DNA of 64,000 nt from Hippopus hippopus. Its lineage: Eukaryota > Mollusca > Bivalvia > Cardiida > Cardiidae. Of this stretch, positions 11,364-22,611 are shown piece after piece. The stretch lies in the NCBI GenBank assembly GCA_946811185.2, contig OX328103.1, forward strand, positions 744,001-808,000. The letters are read 5' to 3'. Within the stretch, counting starts at the first letter, position 1. Each line of letters starts with the position of its first letter. The position numbers and the translations under genes were made by a program. The notes below the pieces were generated by a model. It had not been told where the DNA came from, searched no databases, and saw only the letters and a program-made list of their open reading frames with translations.

Positions 11364-11590
11364 ATATTGCTGCGGCTAGTGCAATTATCCATGCTTTCTT
11401 AGAGTTGCTTTTACTAGTTTTTCACACAACATTCTTCGCAAACCATGGGCTTCTTTTCTACCTAAATATTGTGGAAACAGTGTTCAGTGGAAAGAAGGGT
11501 ATGAATCCTGTGGCATTGACTATCATCAATCCTCAAAGGAATTTTGCTGAGATGGTAATTTGAACTAGCTACCTCAGGTAGCCACCATTT
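11364..11590 (-). mobile_element. SINE body, minus strand, head degraded
   Basis: Read on the minus strand it matches the bodies of the SINEs at 7897 and 52174, including TTGATGATAGTC and the segment around CATGGATAATTGCAC. The tRNA-like head at the 11590 side is hard to recognise. Confidence 0.65.
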
Positions 11591-11610
11591 ACCTCTCATG
11601 CCACAATGTT

Positions 11611-11938
11611 TTTATACCCCCGCAAAACGAATGTTTTGGGGGGTATACTGGAATCAGCCTGTCTGTCCATCGGTCCGTGTGTCTGTGTGTCCATCTGTGT
11701 ACAAAATACTAGTAATTTTGTGTCGCGAACTCCTCCTACAGTTTTGCTGCTATTGTATTGAAAGTTTATTGATACGTTGATCGTATACTGAAGTTGTGCA
11801 AGACGCAGTTTTCAATCATCTACTCCCTATGATTTCAGGGTAATCTCCCCTTGAACATAGAAAAGTTTTTGTTAAATTGCCTGTTTCTGTCAAAGCGCTG
11901 GCAGGGGTATTAAGTCACATTCAGTGACAGCTCTAGTT
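11611..11938 (+). mobile_element. Type C short Helentron-like element
   Basis: It starts TTATACCCCCGCAAAACGAA with the hairpin arms CAAAACG/TGTTTTGGGGGGTATA. It then has a GTCTGTCCATCGGTCCGTGT pyrimidine-rich run and ends GGCAGGGGTATTAAG, a TCACATTCAGTGA hairpin and CAGCTCTAGTTT. ATACCCCCGC at the start and GCAGGGGTAT near the end form subterminal inverted repeats, the same plan as types A and B. A degenerate type C piece is also present at about 24510-24680. Confidence 0.7.
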
Positions 11939-11999
11939 TAACCTCCTGAAGATATTCAATTTGTTGTCAGAAAATGCTTTCAGTTTGGACCAGTCTAAA

Positions 12000-12250
12000 T
12001 TTTAATCATCTGCAGTACCTTTCACTAAACTGCATAGATTTATGCATTGTTGAGGCATTGGATAATTATACTCATTTATGATCCCTGCTTTACCCAAAGA
12101 TATGAACTGGCATAGAGTTATGCAAATATTTACTCAAATCGTTAAGTTATGCAGATCAATGAAACTTGTTTTCAGACTCTATGCTTGCTAACAAAAACTG
12201 CGTATGCAAAGTTGGTGCATATGCAATGTAATAGAAGGTACTCCTGGTAA
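12000..12250. repeat. Small TIR element, family P4, copy 1
   Basis: It shares the ACTAAACTGC(A/G)TAGATTTA start, GATCCCTGCTTTACCCAAAG and ATATGAACTGGC with the copy at 44571-44787. In that second copy the two ends are complementary (ACTAAACTGCGTA against TACGCAGTTTAGT). Confidence 0.6.
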
Positions 12251-12433
12251 AGAGTAAGTAAGTCAGAGTGCTTGTAAATGAATTTTGCTAAAGAATTATT
12301 ATTGTATGGAAGGCAAATAAAGGATGCCATTTTAATATTGTCAGTATCAGGGCCCTGTTTCACGAAAAAAGTTAAGACTCTTATTTTGCCCTAATCCGCC
12401 AATGGAGCCAGTTTTTGATTTAAGCCAAGTTCT

Positions 12434-15400
12434 GTTTAGCTCAGCTGAGCATGAAGTGCTCAGGATGAGCTATTGTGATCACTCACCATCCGTCGGCGTC
12501 CGTCGTCCGTCGTCCGTCCGTCCGTCCGTCCGTCCGTTCACATTTTTTTGTTTACACTCTAGCATCTGCAAATATTAACCAATCAGTACCAAACTTGGTC
12601 AAAATATATATGACCATAAGATCTCAGATGAGTTCGATTATGGGTCTAATCGGACCAGAACAACTGGAGTTATTTGCCCTTGAATTAGAAAAATTGCTAT
12701 ATTTGACTTTGTTTACACTCTAGCATCTACAAGTATCAACAAATCAGCACCAAACTTGGTCAAAATATATATGACCATAAGATCTCGGATGAGTTCGATT
12801 ATGGGTCTAATCGGACCAGAACGACTGGAGTTATTTGCCCTTGAATTAGAAAAATTGCTATATTTGACTTTGTTTACACTCTAGCATCTACAAGTATCAA
12901 CCAATCAGCACCAAACTTGGTCAAAATATATATGACCATAAGATCTCGGATGAATTCGATAATGGGTCTAATCGGACCAGAACTACTGGAGTTATTTGCC
13001 CTTGAATTAGAAAGTTCTATAGAATAGTTCTTTGTCCGGACCATAACTTTGTCATCTCCAGTCCGATTGACTTGAAACTTGGCATTTGTGTTTGTAGCAA
13101 TAACATGGATTGCAGTGTGAAAGAACCATAACTCTACCTGGTACTGTCTATGAGTTTTTTCCCATTGATGGTCATTTTTTCAGCATTCTCTGCTTGTCCG
13201 GAATATAACTTTGTCATCTCTAGCCTGAACATCTTCAAATTTGGTATGCGTGATTGTTGAAAAATTACGGAGTGCAGTGCACAAGAACCATAACTCTTCC
13301 TAGCACAAATTTTGAGTTATTTCCCCTTTGACCTTCATTTTTATAGCATTTCTTGCTTGTCTGGAGCAAAACTTTGTCATCTTAAGTAGGAATGACCTGA
13401 AATATGATATGCTTATTGGTTACAATATTTGGAAGTGCAGTGCACAAGAATTGTAACTCTAACTCGTGCTGTCTTTGAGTTATTTCCCTTTGATCGTCAT
13501 TTTTACAGCATTTAGTGCTTGTCCGGAATATAACTTTGTCATCTCAAGTCAGAACGACTTCAAACTTGGTATGCATGTTTGCTGCAATATTACCGAGTAC
13601 TGTGCGCAAGAACAATAACTCTACCTAGCGCGGATTTTGAGTAATTCCACTTTGATCTTCATTTTTAGCTCCACTGGCCGAAGGCCAGCGGGCTTATGTC
13701 ATGGCCTGTTGTCCGTCGTGCGTGCGTCCGTCCGTCCGTCCGTCAGTGCGTCCGTCCGTCCGTCCGTGCGTTAACTTTTTTTTAAAACGTCTTCTTCTCT
13801 GAAACTACCCATCCAATTTTGATGAAACTTCACAGAAATGATCCTGCCATGGTCCTCTTCAGAATTTCTTGAAAGAATTTAATTCCTTCAAAAACTCTGG
13901 TTGCCATGGCAACAAAACTGAAAAATTTTGAAAATCTTTGAAAATCTTCTTGTCTGAAACCGTAAGGCCAAGGGCTACCAAATTTGGCATGTAGCTTTAT
14001 CTAGTGGACCTCTACCAAGTTTCTTCAATTTATAGCCCTGGGGTCAAAATTGGCCCCGCCCCGGGGGTTACAAGTTATACATGGGCTTATTTAGGGAGAA
14101 CTTTAAAATTCCTCTTCTACCTAGCCATAGGGCCTAGAGCTACCAAATTTGGCATGTAGCTTTATCTAGTGGACCTCTGCCAAGATTGTTCAAATTATAG
14201 CCCTGGGGTCAAATTAGGCCCTGCCCGGGGGTAACAAGTTTTACATGGGCTTATATAACAAGTTTTACATGGGCTTATATAGGGAGAACTTTAAAATTTT
14301 TCTTTGACCTAGCCATGGGGCCTAGGGCGACCAAATTTGGCATGTAGCTTTATCTAGTGGACCTGTACCAAGGGTGTCCAAATTATAGCCGAGGGTCAAA
14401 TTTGACTTCGCTCCGGGGGGTAACATGTTTTACATGGGCGGGCTTTTATAGGAAAATCTTTCGCATCTAGCTATAAGGGCTAGGGCTATCAAATTTTGCA
14501 TTTAGCTTTATCTAGGGGGTCTCTATCAAGGGTGCCCAAATTATAGCCCAGGGGGTCAAATGTAGCCCCACCCCAGGGGGTCACAAGTTCTACATGGTCT
14601 TATATAAGGAAACTTTAATAATCTACTTGTACATAGCCATATTTAGGCCTAGGGCTACCAAATTTTGCATGTAACTTTATATAATGGGCCTCTACCAAGA
14701 GGGCCCAAATTTTAACTTTGGGGGTCAAGTTTGACTCCACACCAGGGGTCACAAGTTTTACATTGGCTTTTATAGTGAAAACTTGATAAACCTGTGTCAT
14801 GGATCACATATTTTACAGGGCCTTTTATTCAGCAAACTTGTTTTACATGACTTTTTATTGGGCAAGATTAAAAAATCTTTTTGTTTATAACCACACATTC
14901 TAGTTTCATATTGTAGGTCTGGGGTCAAAATTGCCTTCATTCCAGGGATCGCAAGTTTAACATGGGCTTCAAAATATTGTCACTTCAATTTAAACATTAA
15001 TCAAGAGAAATAACTCTTTTTATGAAAGATAAAGTTCGTTACTATTTACCTCCCTTGATTATCAAGCTGCAGTGATACATGATTGGTGCTAGACAAGTTT
15101 TTTAGCTCCACTGGCCGAAGGCCAGCAGGCTTATGTTATGGCCCGTTGTCTGTTGTGCATCCATCCGTATGTTAACTTTTTAGCTCACTTGAGCACAACG
15201 TGCTCAAGGGGATCTTTTAGGATCACCTGGTGTCCGTCGTGCATCGTGTGTCGTCAACAATTCTTTAAACATCAACTCCTCCTAAACCACTGGGCGGATT
15301 TGGACCAAACTTGGCTGGAATGTTCCTTGGAAGGTCCTCTTTAAAAAGTGTTCACAGAATTTGATTCCATCAAAAACTCTGGTTGCCATTGCAACCAAAT

Positions 15401-16282
15401 GGAATTTTTTAGGGAATTCTTTAAAAATCTTCTCCTCTGAAACCACAGGTCAGATTTTGAAATAATTTCACAGATATGCTCCTTGGGTGACCCTTTTTAA
15501 AAATTGTTAGTAAAATTTTGATCCGTCAAAAAATGTGGCTCTTGTGAATGGGGGCTTCTTGCACCATATAGAAATGAAAGAATTCTTCAAAATTCTTCTT
15601 CTCTGAAACCGCTGGTCAGATTTCGAAATAATTTCACAGGATTGTTCCTTGGGTGACCCTTTTCAAACACTGTTCGTAAAATTTTGATCCGTCAAAAAAT
15701 GTGGCTCTGGTGAATGGGGGCTTCTTGCACTATACAGAAATGAAGGAATTCTTTATAAATCTTCTCCTCTGAAACAGCAGGTCAGATTTTGAAATAATTT
15801 CACAGGATTGTTGCTTGGGTGACCTTTTTCAAAAACTGTTCGTAAAATTTTGATCCATCAAAAAATGTGGCTCTGGTGAATGGGGGCTACTTGCACTATA
15901 TGGAAATTTAGAAATTCTTAAAAATTCTTCTTCTCTGAAACGACTGGTCAGAATTTTACTTAATAGCCAGTGGAGCGATACAGGGCCATCATGGCCCTCT
16001 TGTTACAATATTTCTTGCTTGTCAGGAATGGAACTTTGAATTCTCAAGTCAAATTGACTTGAGACTTGGTAAACATGTTTTTGCATTACCTGCCCTTTGC
16101 AATTATTATACCTCCTCGACAACTGGCGGTGGGACGGGCATATCTTGCGACAATGTGCCGCTCTTGTTTCATTATCATTTGGCCTTGAACCTCAATATTT
16201 GGTATTTATCTTCATTGTAGACCTTTACTGCTTAGTACTCAGGTGAGCGATATAGGACCATCATGGTCCTCTTGTTTTTGAG
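12434..16282 (+). mobile_element. Type B Helentron-like element with nested insertions
   Basis: The head AGCTCAGCTGAGCATGAAGT, a GTCCGTCCGTCC run and a three-copy array near 12541-13015 (TTTACACTCTAGCATC ... TTGCCCTTGAATTAG, about 165-170 bp apart) begin it. The tail ACTCAGGTGAGCGATATAGG plus the hairpin AGGACCATCATGGTCCT and CTTGTTT ends it near 16279. A type A element lies inside. A second B head (15181) and a second A head (15105) also occur, so at least three insertions are stacked and exact pairing of heads with tails is uncertain. Confidence 0.65.
13664..16003 (+). mobile_element. Type A Helentron-like element nested in type B
   Basis: The head TTAGCTCCACTGGCCGAAGG has the hairpin CTGGCCGAAGGCCAG. 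After a GTCCGTCC run come the palindrome GGTTGCCATGGCAAC (about 13899) and several 165-bp units (GGGCTACCAAATTTGGCATG ... TTACATGGGCTTAT). The tail TAGCCAGTGGAGCGATACAG, hairpin GGGCCATCATGGCCC and CTCTTGTT end it near 16003. AGCTCCACTGGC and GCCAGTGGAGC are the subterminal inverted repeats. Confidence 0.75.
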
Positions 16283-16449
16283 AGGTATTTCTCTAGCATT
16301 ATTAGATTTAAGTAACATTCTCAAATCCTGAGTTGAGCTAAAGTTTCAGACTCAACTCAGCAAAATAAAGGGACCTACATTATGTCAGTATTTTATGTTT
16401 ATTTATGTTCGTTATGTGCATCTCAAATAACAACTCAACTTAAAGTAAC

Positions 16450-16805
16450 AATAAAGGCCATATGTAAACAAAGCAGGTGTTTAAATGCATTTGAATTAAT
16501 ATCATACCATTTAAAAGTATGGAAATTATTGTGAAGATGACAATCTGTCATTGTACGGTCGGTTCAGCTGTTACTCGCTGACAGAGAAATTAATTTCAAA
16601 ACTAGGTTAAATCCTGCCAGGTAGCTGTGTCTTTTGTTTACTTTTTGCCTGATTTTAAGATTCTTTTTTCTGTCAGCGACTAACACATGGCCCGGCCACA
16701 GGATAACAGACTGTCATCTCCACAATATTGTCCATACTTTTAAATGGTATGATTTAAATCTAAATGTATTATTATGCCTGCTTTCATATTTTGGCTGTTA
16801 CTGGG
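16450..16805. repeat. Long imperfect inverted repeat just upstream of exon b
   Basis: The arms at about 16450-16590 and 16670-16805 are complementary. The best-matched part is AATATCATACCATTTAAAAG against CTTTTAAATGGTATGATTT, followed by GATGACA.TCTGT and TCGCTGACAG blocks. The loop is about 80 bp. It looks like a non-autonomous TIR element and ends about 145 bp before exon b. Confidence 0.7.
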
Positions 16806-16948
16806 CCTCTAAGTCAGAAAATGAGTCTTTTAGCAGATTTGAGCAAAATAAGAGATTTAAGTTTCACTGTGAAACCTGGCCCAGTTCTTTACTTGTTACA
16901 ATATTTTAGACTTTGTTTTACATTATTTTTCATTTTTCTATTTCACAG

Positions 16949-17166
16949 GTTTGTTGCCAGCATGGTTTATTACGGAATAAGTTTCAACACTCGAAACTTG
17001 GCAGGAAATATCTATGTCAACATCTGCATATCTGGAGCTGTGGAAATCCCGGCCCTTCTGTTTGTTGTCTTTATCCATAATAAGTTGGGACGTCGACTCA
17101 CTAATTCCATGTTGATGGGGCTGGCAGGCGTGTGCTGCTTTTCATTCCTTATTTTGGATCTTACAA
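16949..17166 (+). CDS. SLC22A-like: SLC22-family transporter, exon b (TM7-TM9)
   Basis: The acceptor is TATTTCACAG (AG 16947-16948) and the donor is GTATTG at 17167. Its first base completes the Trp codon from exon a and it ends in phase 1. The product reads FVASMVYYGISFNTRNLAGN, closely matching the TM7/loop signature of SLC22 proteins (VYYGLS.NT..L.GN). TM8 follows (NICISGAVEIPALLFVV), then the cytoplasmic motif NKLGRRLTN, the usual GRR after TM8, then TM9 (GLAGVCCFSFLILDLT). The donor at 17167 was chosen over the GTAACC at 17190 because only phase 1 joins exon c in frame, giving LDLTNKMKELATL. These proteins move organic cations, anions or carnitine across the plasma membrane; the substrate cannot be read from this half. 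Confidence 0.93.
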
Positions 17167-17239
17167 GTATTGCTGTATTTTATATATATGTAACCTTTTT
17201 TTTTTGTTTTGTTTTTGGGAAGGAAGAAAGCTCACAGTC

Positions 17240-17485
17240 TTATATTCGAGCCTTTTCCAAACGGTCACAGGTTCTAACAAACGGGTTCTAACAACCCACA
17301 GAAAGAAGTCTTTTGAAAACATTGTTGGAAAAGGAGAAAATGCTGGAAACCAGCATTTTCTCCTTTTCCAACAATGTTTTCTAACATTTCAAAGATGAGA
17401 CCAGTCTTTGAGCAACATTTAATATGTCGTCTGCATGTGCTTTCACCTTGGGCAAGTCTAAGATTTTGTTATGTGCTAAAGAATT
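17240..17485. mobile_element. TTAA MITE in intron b-c
   Basis: A near-perfect core hairpin lies at about 17315-17382: GAAAACATTGTTGGAAAAGG pairs with its complement around GCTGGAAACCAGC. It is flanked by a left arm (GGTTCTAACAACCCACAG) and a right arm (GTCGTCTGCATGTGCTTTC, GGGCAAGTCTAAGATTTTG). Confidence 0.8.
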
Positions 17486-17729
17486 TATTTTTGTCCTCTC
17501 GAAAGAAATTTACAGCAGACAAGATTGAAAGTATCCTGGTAGAAATAGATTATTAATCTGGATAAGATTTTACCTGTTATCCTACAACAAAATAAAAGAG
17601 ACTAGTCTGAATTTGAAAGCTTCGGCAGACAACAAGTAAAATACTTTTCTTCGAAAAGGTAGAAAACTTTACAGGAAATGGTTACAGGATTGCATATAAA
17701 AAATGGCGACAAAATGAGAAATTTTATAA

Positions 17730-18310
17730 AAAGGGGTTGAATGCATCTGCAAAAAGTGTCAACCAGGTCGGCCTGCCTAGTGCGCCAAGTCTGATCTGGG
17801 TTGAAAGTTTTTGAATTTGGTATATTTTCTGCATGTCAAAGGACTGTTCTGCCTTAGAATTTATTCGGTTGTTAGACAAAATGGATTTTATAGAACCATA
17901 ATTACTGTATTTCTCCTAATAAAAGCTCCCTGAGCTATGCAAAATATAGATAGATAGCTTTTATTTTGTACCCAATTTGCAAAGCAAAAAGTCTGTCCAA
18001 TTTTGTTTTTCTTTGTGTTTAGTTATTGTTAAGTGGAAATATTAATCAAATTAGAGGAAATATTCATCAAATTCTTCAAATATTGTCATTTTAATCAAAT
18101 AATGTACATCGGGTTATCATGATTTAAGGTTTTTTCTTTGAGGGAGCTACTATTAGAGAGGGCGCTTTTATTAGGAGAAATACGGTATGTGATGACTTGC
18201 TTGGTATGATGCAGCAAGGAAATGTTAGACAAAATGGATTTTATGGAACCATAATTATGTGATGACTTGCTCAGAGATGCATTAAACCCTCTATTGCCAG
18301 TACATGGCTC
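17730..18310. repeat. Family P5 fragments and an inverted A/T-rich stretch
   Basis: GGGGTTGAATGCATCTGCAA, TGTCAACCAGGTCGGCCTGC and GCATGTCAAAGGACTG match the P5 copies at 19840, 33745 and 36835. A short repeated phrase, GTTAGACAAAATGGATTTTA with GAACCATAATTA, occurs near 17872 and again near 18224. Confidence 0.5.
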
Positions 18311-18429
18311 TTTTTTTTTGTATGGAGATACAATTATATACCAACCATTTCTTCTGAAAGTCATGTAAGTACAAAGTATAGCTGTGAGATTTCTTTCAAA
18401 GACTTTAAAGTTTTTTCTAGTCACAGTTC

Positions 18430-18659
18430 TTAAACCCTTTACTAGACAACAAAATTTTAGCCTTGTCCAAATTGAAAGCATTTGCAGATGACAATTTCAA
18501 TGTGGTTCAAATTGTGCATTTTTTCTTTGATAGGGTAGAAAACATTGTGGGAAAAGGAGAAAATGCTGATTACCAGCATTTTCTCCTTTTCCCACAATGT
18601 TTTCAAAAGGCTTCTTTCCCAGAGTCGTTAAAAGTCGGCATTGTGCGGTAAAGGGTTAA
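18430..18659. mobile_element. TTAA MITE, complete copy
   Basis: It is bounded by TTAA at 18430-18433 and 18656-18659, with inverted ends ACCCTTTAC and GTAAAGGGT. The core palindrome GAAAACATTGTGGGAAAAGG ... CCTTTTCCCACAATGTTTTC is centred near 18571 and nearly perfect. No ORF is present. The TTAA site and CCC-type ends fit a piggyBac-like MITE. Confidence 0.88.
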
Positions 18660-18959
18660 ATAAGTTCTAGATAAATTCTAGATTCCAATACCCACCATAG
18701 TTCCTCATGTAAACCTAGATTGTGGGAACTTATATAGATTGTGGCTTCATCCCTTAACCATGGCTTGCAAAAGAAGCTGACACTGATCTGTGCAATCTGA
18801 TCTTGATCTACACTGTGCACAAAAGCAAGTTAATCCAGGTTTAGCATTGCAAGGATTTAATTTCGTTCGGGAATTTCAGCCATATAAAATGTCTTCATCA
18901 GCTTTTAATTTTCAGGAACCTAATTTAACTTGAGGTCCTATGTATAGGAATGTTCAGGT

Positions 18960-19345
18960 TTAACCCCTTTAACACACGACCCTGAAGAAGAAGGCTTTTG
19001 AAAAGCATTATGGGAAGAGAAGAAAATGCTGGTAACCAGCATTTTCTTCTTTTCCCACAATGTTTTCTACCCTATCAATGACAGAAATCATCACTTTAAC
19101 TACATTTATCTTGTCGTCTGCAAATGCTTTCAATGTGGTCAAGTCCCTAATTTTGTTGTTTGGTAAATAGTTAGTATTTCCTACACACCAAAGATTTAGA
19201 CTTGCCCAAGTTGAAGGTACTTGCAGGGGGCGAATTCACTTTTGCTCAAAAGATGATATCTGTCTTTGAAATGGTACAAATGGTTTCCAGCTTATTTTAC
19301 TTTTCCTACAATGTTTCAAAAGCTTTCTTCCTCAAGATCTTGTGG
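18960..19345. mobile_element. TTAA MITE (18960-19174) plus a second partial copy
   Basis: TTAACCCCTTTAACACACGA begins the first copy and TTTGGTAAATAGTTAG ends it. Its core hairpin is near 19000-19068 (GAGAAGAAAATGCTGGTAAC). A degraded left-arm/core copy follows at about 19185-19345. Confidence 0.8.
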
Positions 19346-19492
19346 TTGGTCAAAGGTTTAAGTTTTGTTACTTTTGGGTTCTGTGTCATCTGCAAATTGC
19401 TGTCAAAATGTCAAAAAATGTTGTCCTCTAGTAAGACTCAGTACTGTTTGTCCATGACAAGACAGGCTTAGTTTAAACCTGTGACTCCTTAG

Positions 19493-19758
19493 GTTGATTG
19501 ATTGTATTGGAGTTGACACCATTTTAACAGCTCAGGCAATATCACGGCAGTCAGTGCACCTACGCATGTGTATCCTAGCTTTCTCACACCAGTACTAACA
19601 CAATCTTCTTTCTAAGTCACTGACTACTTTTCTTAAATGCATCAGAGGTGAGAGGCAAAAAAGCACTGTAAAGAAACTTTGCCTTAACCGGGTATCGAAC
19701 TTTCAAGCACCAGGTAAGGAGTAAGATACGCCAACAACTAAGCGATCTAGCCGGGCGT
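19493..19758 (-). mobile_element. tRNA-derived SINE, minus strand
   Basis: On the minus strand the head has GATCGCTTAGTTGTTGGCGT (A box region) and AGTTCGATACCC (B box, plus-strand 19690-19703). The tail at the 19493 side is CAATCAATCAA. Same family as 7897-8196. Confidence 0.8.
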
Positions 19759-19839
19759 GACTCTTAAGGGCAAGGGAGATAAATCAGAAAAGCATATGAA
19801 CAAAAGGGCCAAATAGAACTTTGAGCCATACTCAATGAA

Positions 19840-20045
19840 AAGGGAGCTTAATGCATCTGCAAATGTTATCATCGAATGATGTCAGCCTGCGCAATCCAGG
19901 CGGGCTGACCAAGGTCAAACTTTTTGCTATTTGTAAATTTTCTGCATATGAAACAACCATTCTACCTTCCAATTCAGTTCACTTGCTATAATGCATCACA
20001 GAAATGCATTTAGCCTCCTTTTGCCAGAGCATGGCTGAAATGTTT
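19840..20045. repeat. Family P5 palindromic element
   Basis: GGGAGCTTAATGCATCTGCA at one end, GTCAGCCTGCGCAATCCAGG in the middle and ATGCATTTAGCCTCCTTTTG at the other end. The ends are imperfect inverted repeats and the centre is a CAGCCTGC/GCGGGCTG-type dyad. Confidence 0.55.
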
Positions 20046-21400
20046 AATGACATTTAAAAGTATTTTGCAGAAAGAGACAGCTGCATGTAATTGTTGCAAA
20101 TAATGACTTCTTTTCACAATATTTTTTTTTTTAAAAAGTTGTATTGATCTACTTTAAAAAAAAAAAAATTGAATTTATATGGTAACTGGTAAAGAATAAT
20201 AAACAAGAATGCTATTTCAGGTAGTTTATGATTAATCTACTTAATCTACTTTTTTTTTACAGCTTTTTGAAGAAAAATAGCCAAACCATCATCAGTTACA
20301 AAATTTGAGATACATATAGTTCAACAGCATTCTGTTTCAAGTCCTATTTGTCTCTTTTTTTGAAACATACTTGTAAACTGTTATTGAATTGTATGACTGT
20401 AGTTTAAAGGTATGAAAACATTATGGAAAGCAGAAAAAGTACTTTCTATAAGTAATATCTCCTTTTTCCTTGTTGTTATTAGAAGAAGCATGTCCAAAAC
20501 AAGTAAGGAGTTGTCTGCCAAAAGTACTTTGTTCTCCAAAAGGCCAGTTTTAGACATTCCACAAACTTAAAGATGAAGATTTGGATGAAAGGAAATACAA
20601 AATAATAATTATATAATTGTATTTTATAGATGCAGAAAATGTTGTGATTTTCCTATTATGTTTGCAAAGTTGACTGTATATAGTTTGTATTCATGTTAAA
20701 ATGGGTTAAGTATTTATTGAGTTCACATGGGTATCTATTTTACAAACATTTCTCTGTGAAAAAATAAAAAATCGATAAAGAAGATTTCGAAGGCCATGAT
20801 TCTTATATTATACAGGGGGACATTGAATGTTAAATGTTACATTTCCTATAGATCTACCAGTAATTGAATTTTTTTTCAAGAGATGATTTGGCTTTATAAT
20901 GATGGGGTGATACAGTTTCTTCAAGCATTTCATAACATGTTCAATTTAATCCCCTTTCAGCTTGAAGTTACATATTGATAGAGGAAAAAATTATGTAATC
21001 ATTTTAACAGACTTTATAGTACATCAATAATCAGTTTGATTTCCTTCAGAAAAAAGAAGTTAAAGCTTGAGACTAAATGTCTCAATCTAATCAGATTCTG
21101 AGGAAGTCGTAGTAACTTTGGCATTGCTAAAACTGTCTTTATGCTTCTGTGAAATCTCTTTTTTTCAGGTTTCATTTCATTCAATTTCTATTTTGGCTTT
21201 TTAATAAAAAGCAATGTTTTTGCTTTATACAGGTTCAAATTTTTCAATTTTTCGAAAGTTCAAACAAAACATGAACTGTCAGACTAACTCAATACCTTCT
21301 ACAGACAAGTTTTTTGTCTTGCAGGAAACAGCCAGGGAAAATATTGGGGCTAAGAGAGAAATTTCTGAAATGGAATTTTCACCTTTTGCCACTTGGTTTT
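20046..21400. other. Intron b-c sequence, nothing recognised
   Basis: AT-rich intronic sequence. A degraded MITE core may be present near 20415-20470 (GAAAACATTATGGAAAGCAG). Poly-A and poly-T runs occur near 20130-20170 and 20250. I saw no exon with acceptable splice sites and no structured repeat. Confidence 0.5.
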
Positions 21401-21404
21401 CTTA

Positions 21405-21640
21405 AACTCTATACTAAACAATCCTGTGTTTTAATGAACCTAGAAAAGAAGATTTCTGAAAACATGATGGGAGAAGGAGAAAATACTGATTACCAGCATT
21501 TTGTCCATTACCCACAAATTTTTGTTCCCTTTCAGAGATACGTTTGATTGTTTGAGCCACATTTGCATTATCATTTGTAAATGCGTTCAGTTTGGACCTG
21601 TGTAAAATTTTGTTGTTTGGTAAAGAGGGACTGTACACAT
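21405..21640. mobile_element. TTAA MITE, degraded copy
   Basis: The left end CTCTATACTAAACAATCCTG, core AACATGATGGGAGAAGGAGA with GATTACCAGCATTTTG, and right end TTTTGTTGTTTGGTAAAGAG are recognisable. The remaining 640 bp to exon c show nothing clear. Confidence 0.7.
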
Positions 21641-22284
21641 GTATTAAATCTCAATTCATCTGTATTACCTGTCATCTGCTTCAAAGTTGTTTATAAGGAG
21701 GTACTGAGTTAAAACATCTTCTGTACTGTGATGCCACTACATTCAATCCTGTCTAAATCAGCCACAGAAAGGTAAAAACAAGGTGATTTTGTTGACAATA
21801 TTTTGAGACAATATAGATCAAGATCAGACAGCCTTTGTGTCACATTCTAGTCTTATAGTCCTACACTGCCCCCTTATTTGTGAGAAACTTGGCCAAAATT
21901 CCTGATTGAGAAAGTCCATTTTGATTATCGTGGCACTTAAATTTAGAGTCAATGAACACAAGTGGTTGCAAACACAGGGTTGACTGTAATTGATATATCA
22001 CAAAAAAATGTGAACTACAAGTTAATATTTGGCTGGCTAGACGTCTAATCAACTGTGTTTCTTTTCATTTTCAAACAAAGCAAAGACAAAAATAACAGAA
22101 ACTTTGGTTTACAGGCAAAGAACATCCTGTGGAAAAAAAAGAATTGTTGTATAAACTATATATTATCTATATTAACCAATTATATGTGACTGTATGAACA
22201 ATTTTGACTTTGACGTTGCATCTAGTCCCTGTCAAAACTGTTCCCACAGTGCATGCGATTTCACTCATAATCTGATTCCTTTAG

Positions 22285-22405
22285 ACAAAATGAAAGAGCT
22301 AGCGACGCTGACTCGAGTCTTAGCCATGATTGGTAAAGCGGGGATAGCTGGAGGATGGGGTGCTCTCATGGTCTTCTCGGCCGAGCTTTTTCCTACGGTA
22401 GTTAG
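22285..22405 (+). CDS. SLC22A-like: SLC22-family transporter, exon c (TM10)
   Basis: The acceptor is GATTCCTTTAG (AG 22283-22284) and the donor is GTAAAC at 22406. With the A from exon b it reads NKMKELATLTRVLAMIGKAG, then IAGGWGALMVFSAELFPTVV and a split Arg codon (AG|G). This is the most diagnostic part of the gene: the MIGK.GI......Y..ELFPTVVRN block is a hallmark of SLC22 transporters around TM10 and the following cytoplasmic loop. The exon ends in phase 2, exactly what exon d needs. The upstream open frame through the acceptor (HSACDFTHNLIPL) is intron read-through. Confidence 0.95.
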
Positions 22406-22490
22406 GTAAACATTCATCACTATAAACAACAAACACTGTCTATGGAATCCTTTGGTACTGGCCTAAACGTTGACATGATAGTGTCATTGT

Positions 22491-22611
22491 GGATGGGATG
22501 TTTGCACCATTGAATTGTCAATACACAGGTATCTTTCAAGGTAGAATTGTGGATGAGGTGGTTGCGCCATTGAACTATCATTATACTGGTATTGTACAAG
22601 GTAACATAGTT
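22491..22611 (+). repeat. Two tandem 60-bp units in intron c-d
   Basis: GGATGGGATGTTTGCACCAT and GGATGAGGTGGTTGCGCCAT begin the units at 22491 and 22551. Both continue with CATTGAA.T.TCA, ACTGGTAT-like and CAAGGTA. Divergence is about 25 percent. Confidence 0.7.

Noticed and set aside
12500..12540. GTCCGTCC runs as functional microsatellites or regulatory sites
   Set aside because: They recur at a fixed place after each type A, A2 or B head, so they are part of the element structure and are not reported separately.
17190..17191. Alternative donor GTAACC for exon b
   Set aside because: It would end the exon in phase 0, whereas exon c needs phase 1; the product would also gain a poorly matching FYIY stretch.
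16764..17291. 175-codon frame over exon b taken as one long exon
   Set aside because: Only the part 16949-17166 matches the transporter family; the rest is intron on both sides, and the acceptor and donor fix the exon.
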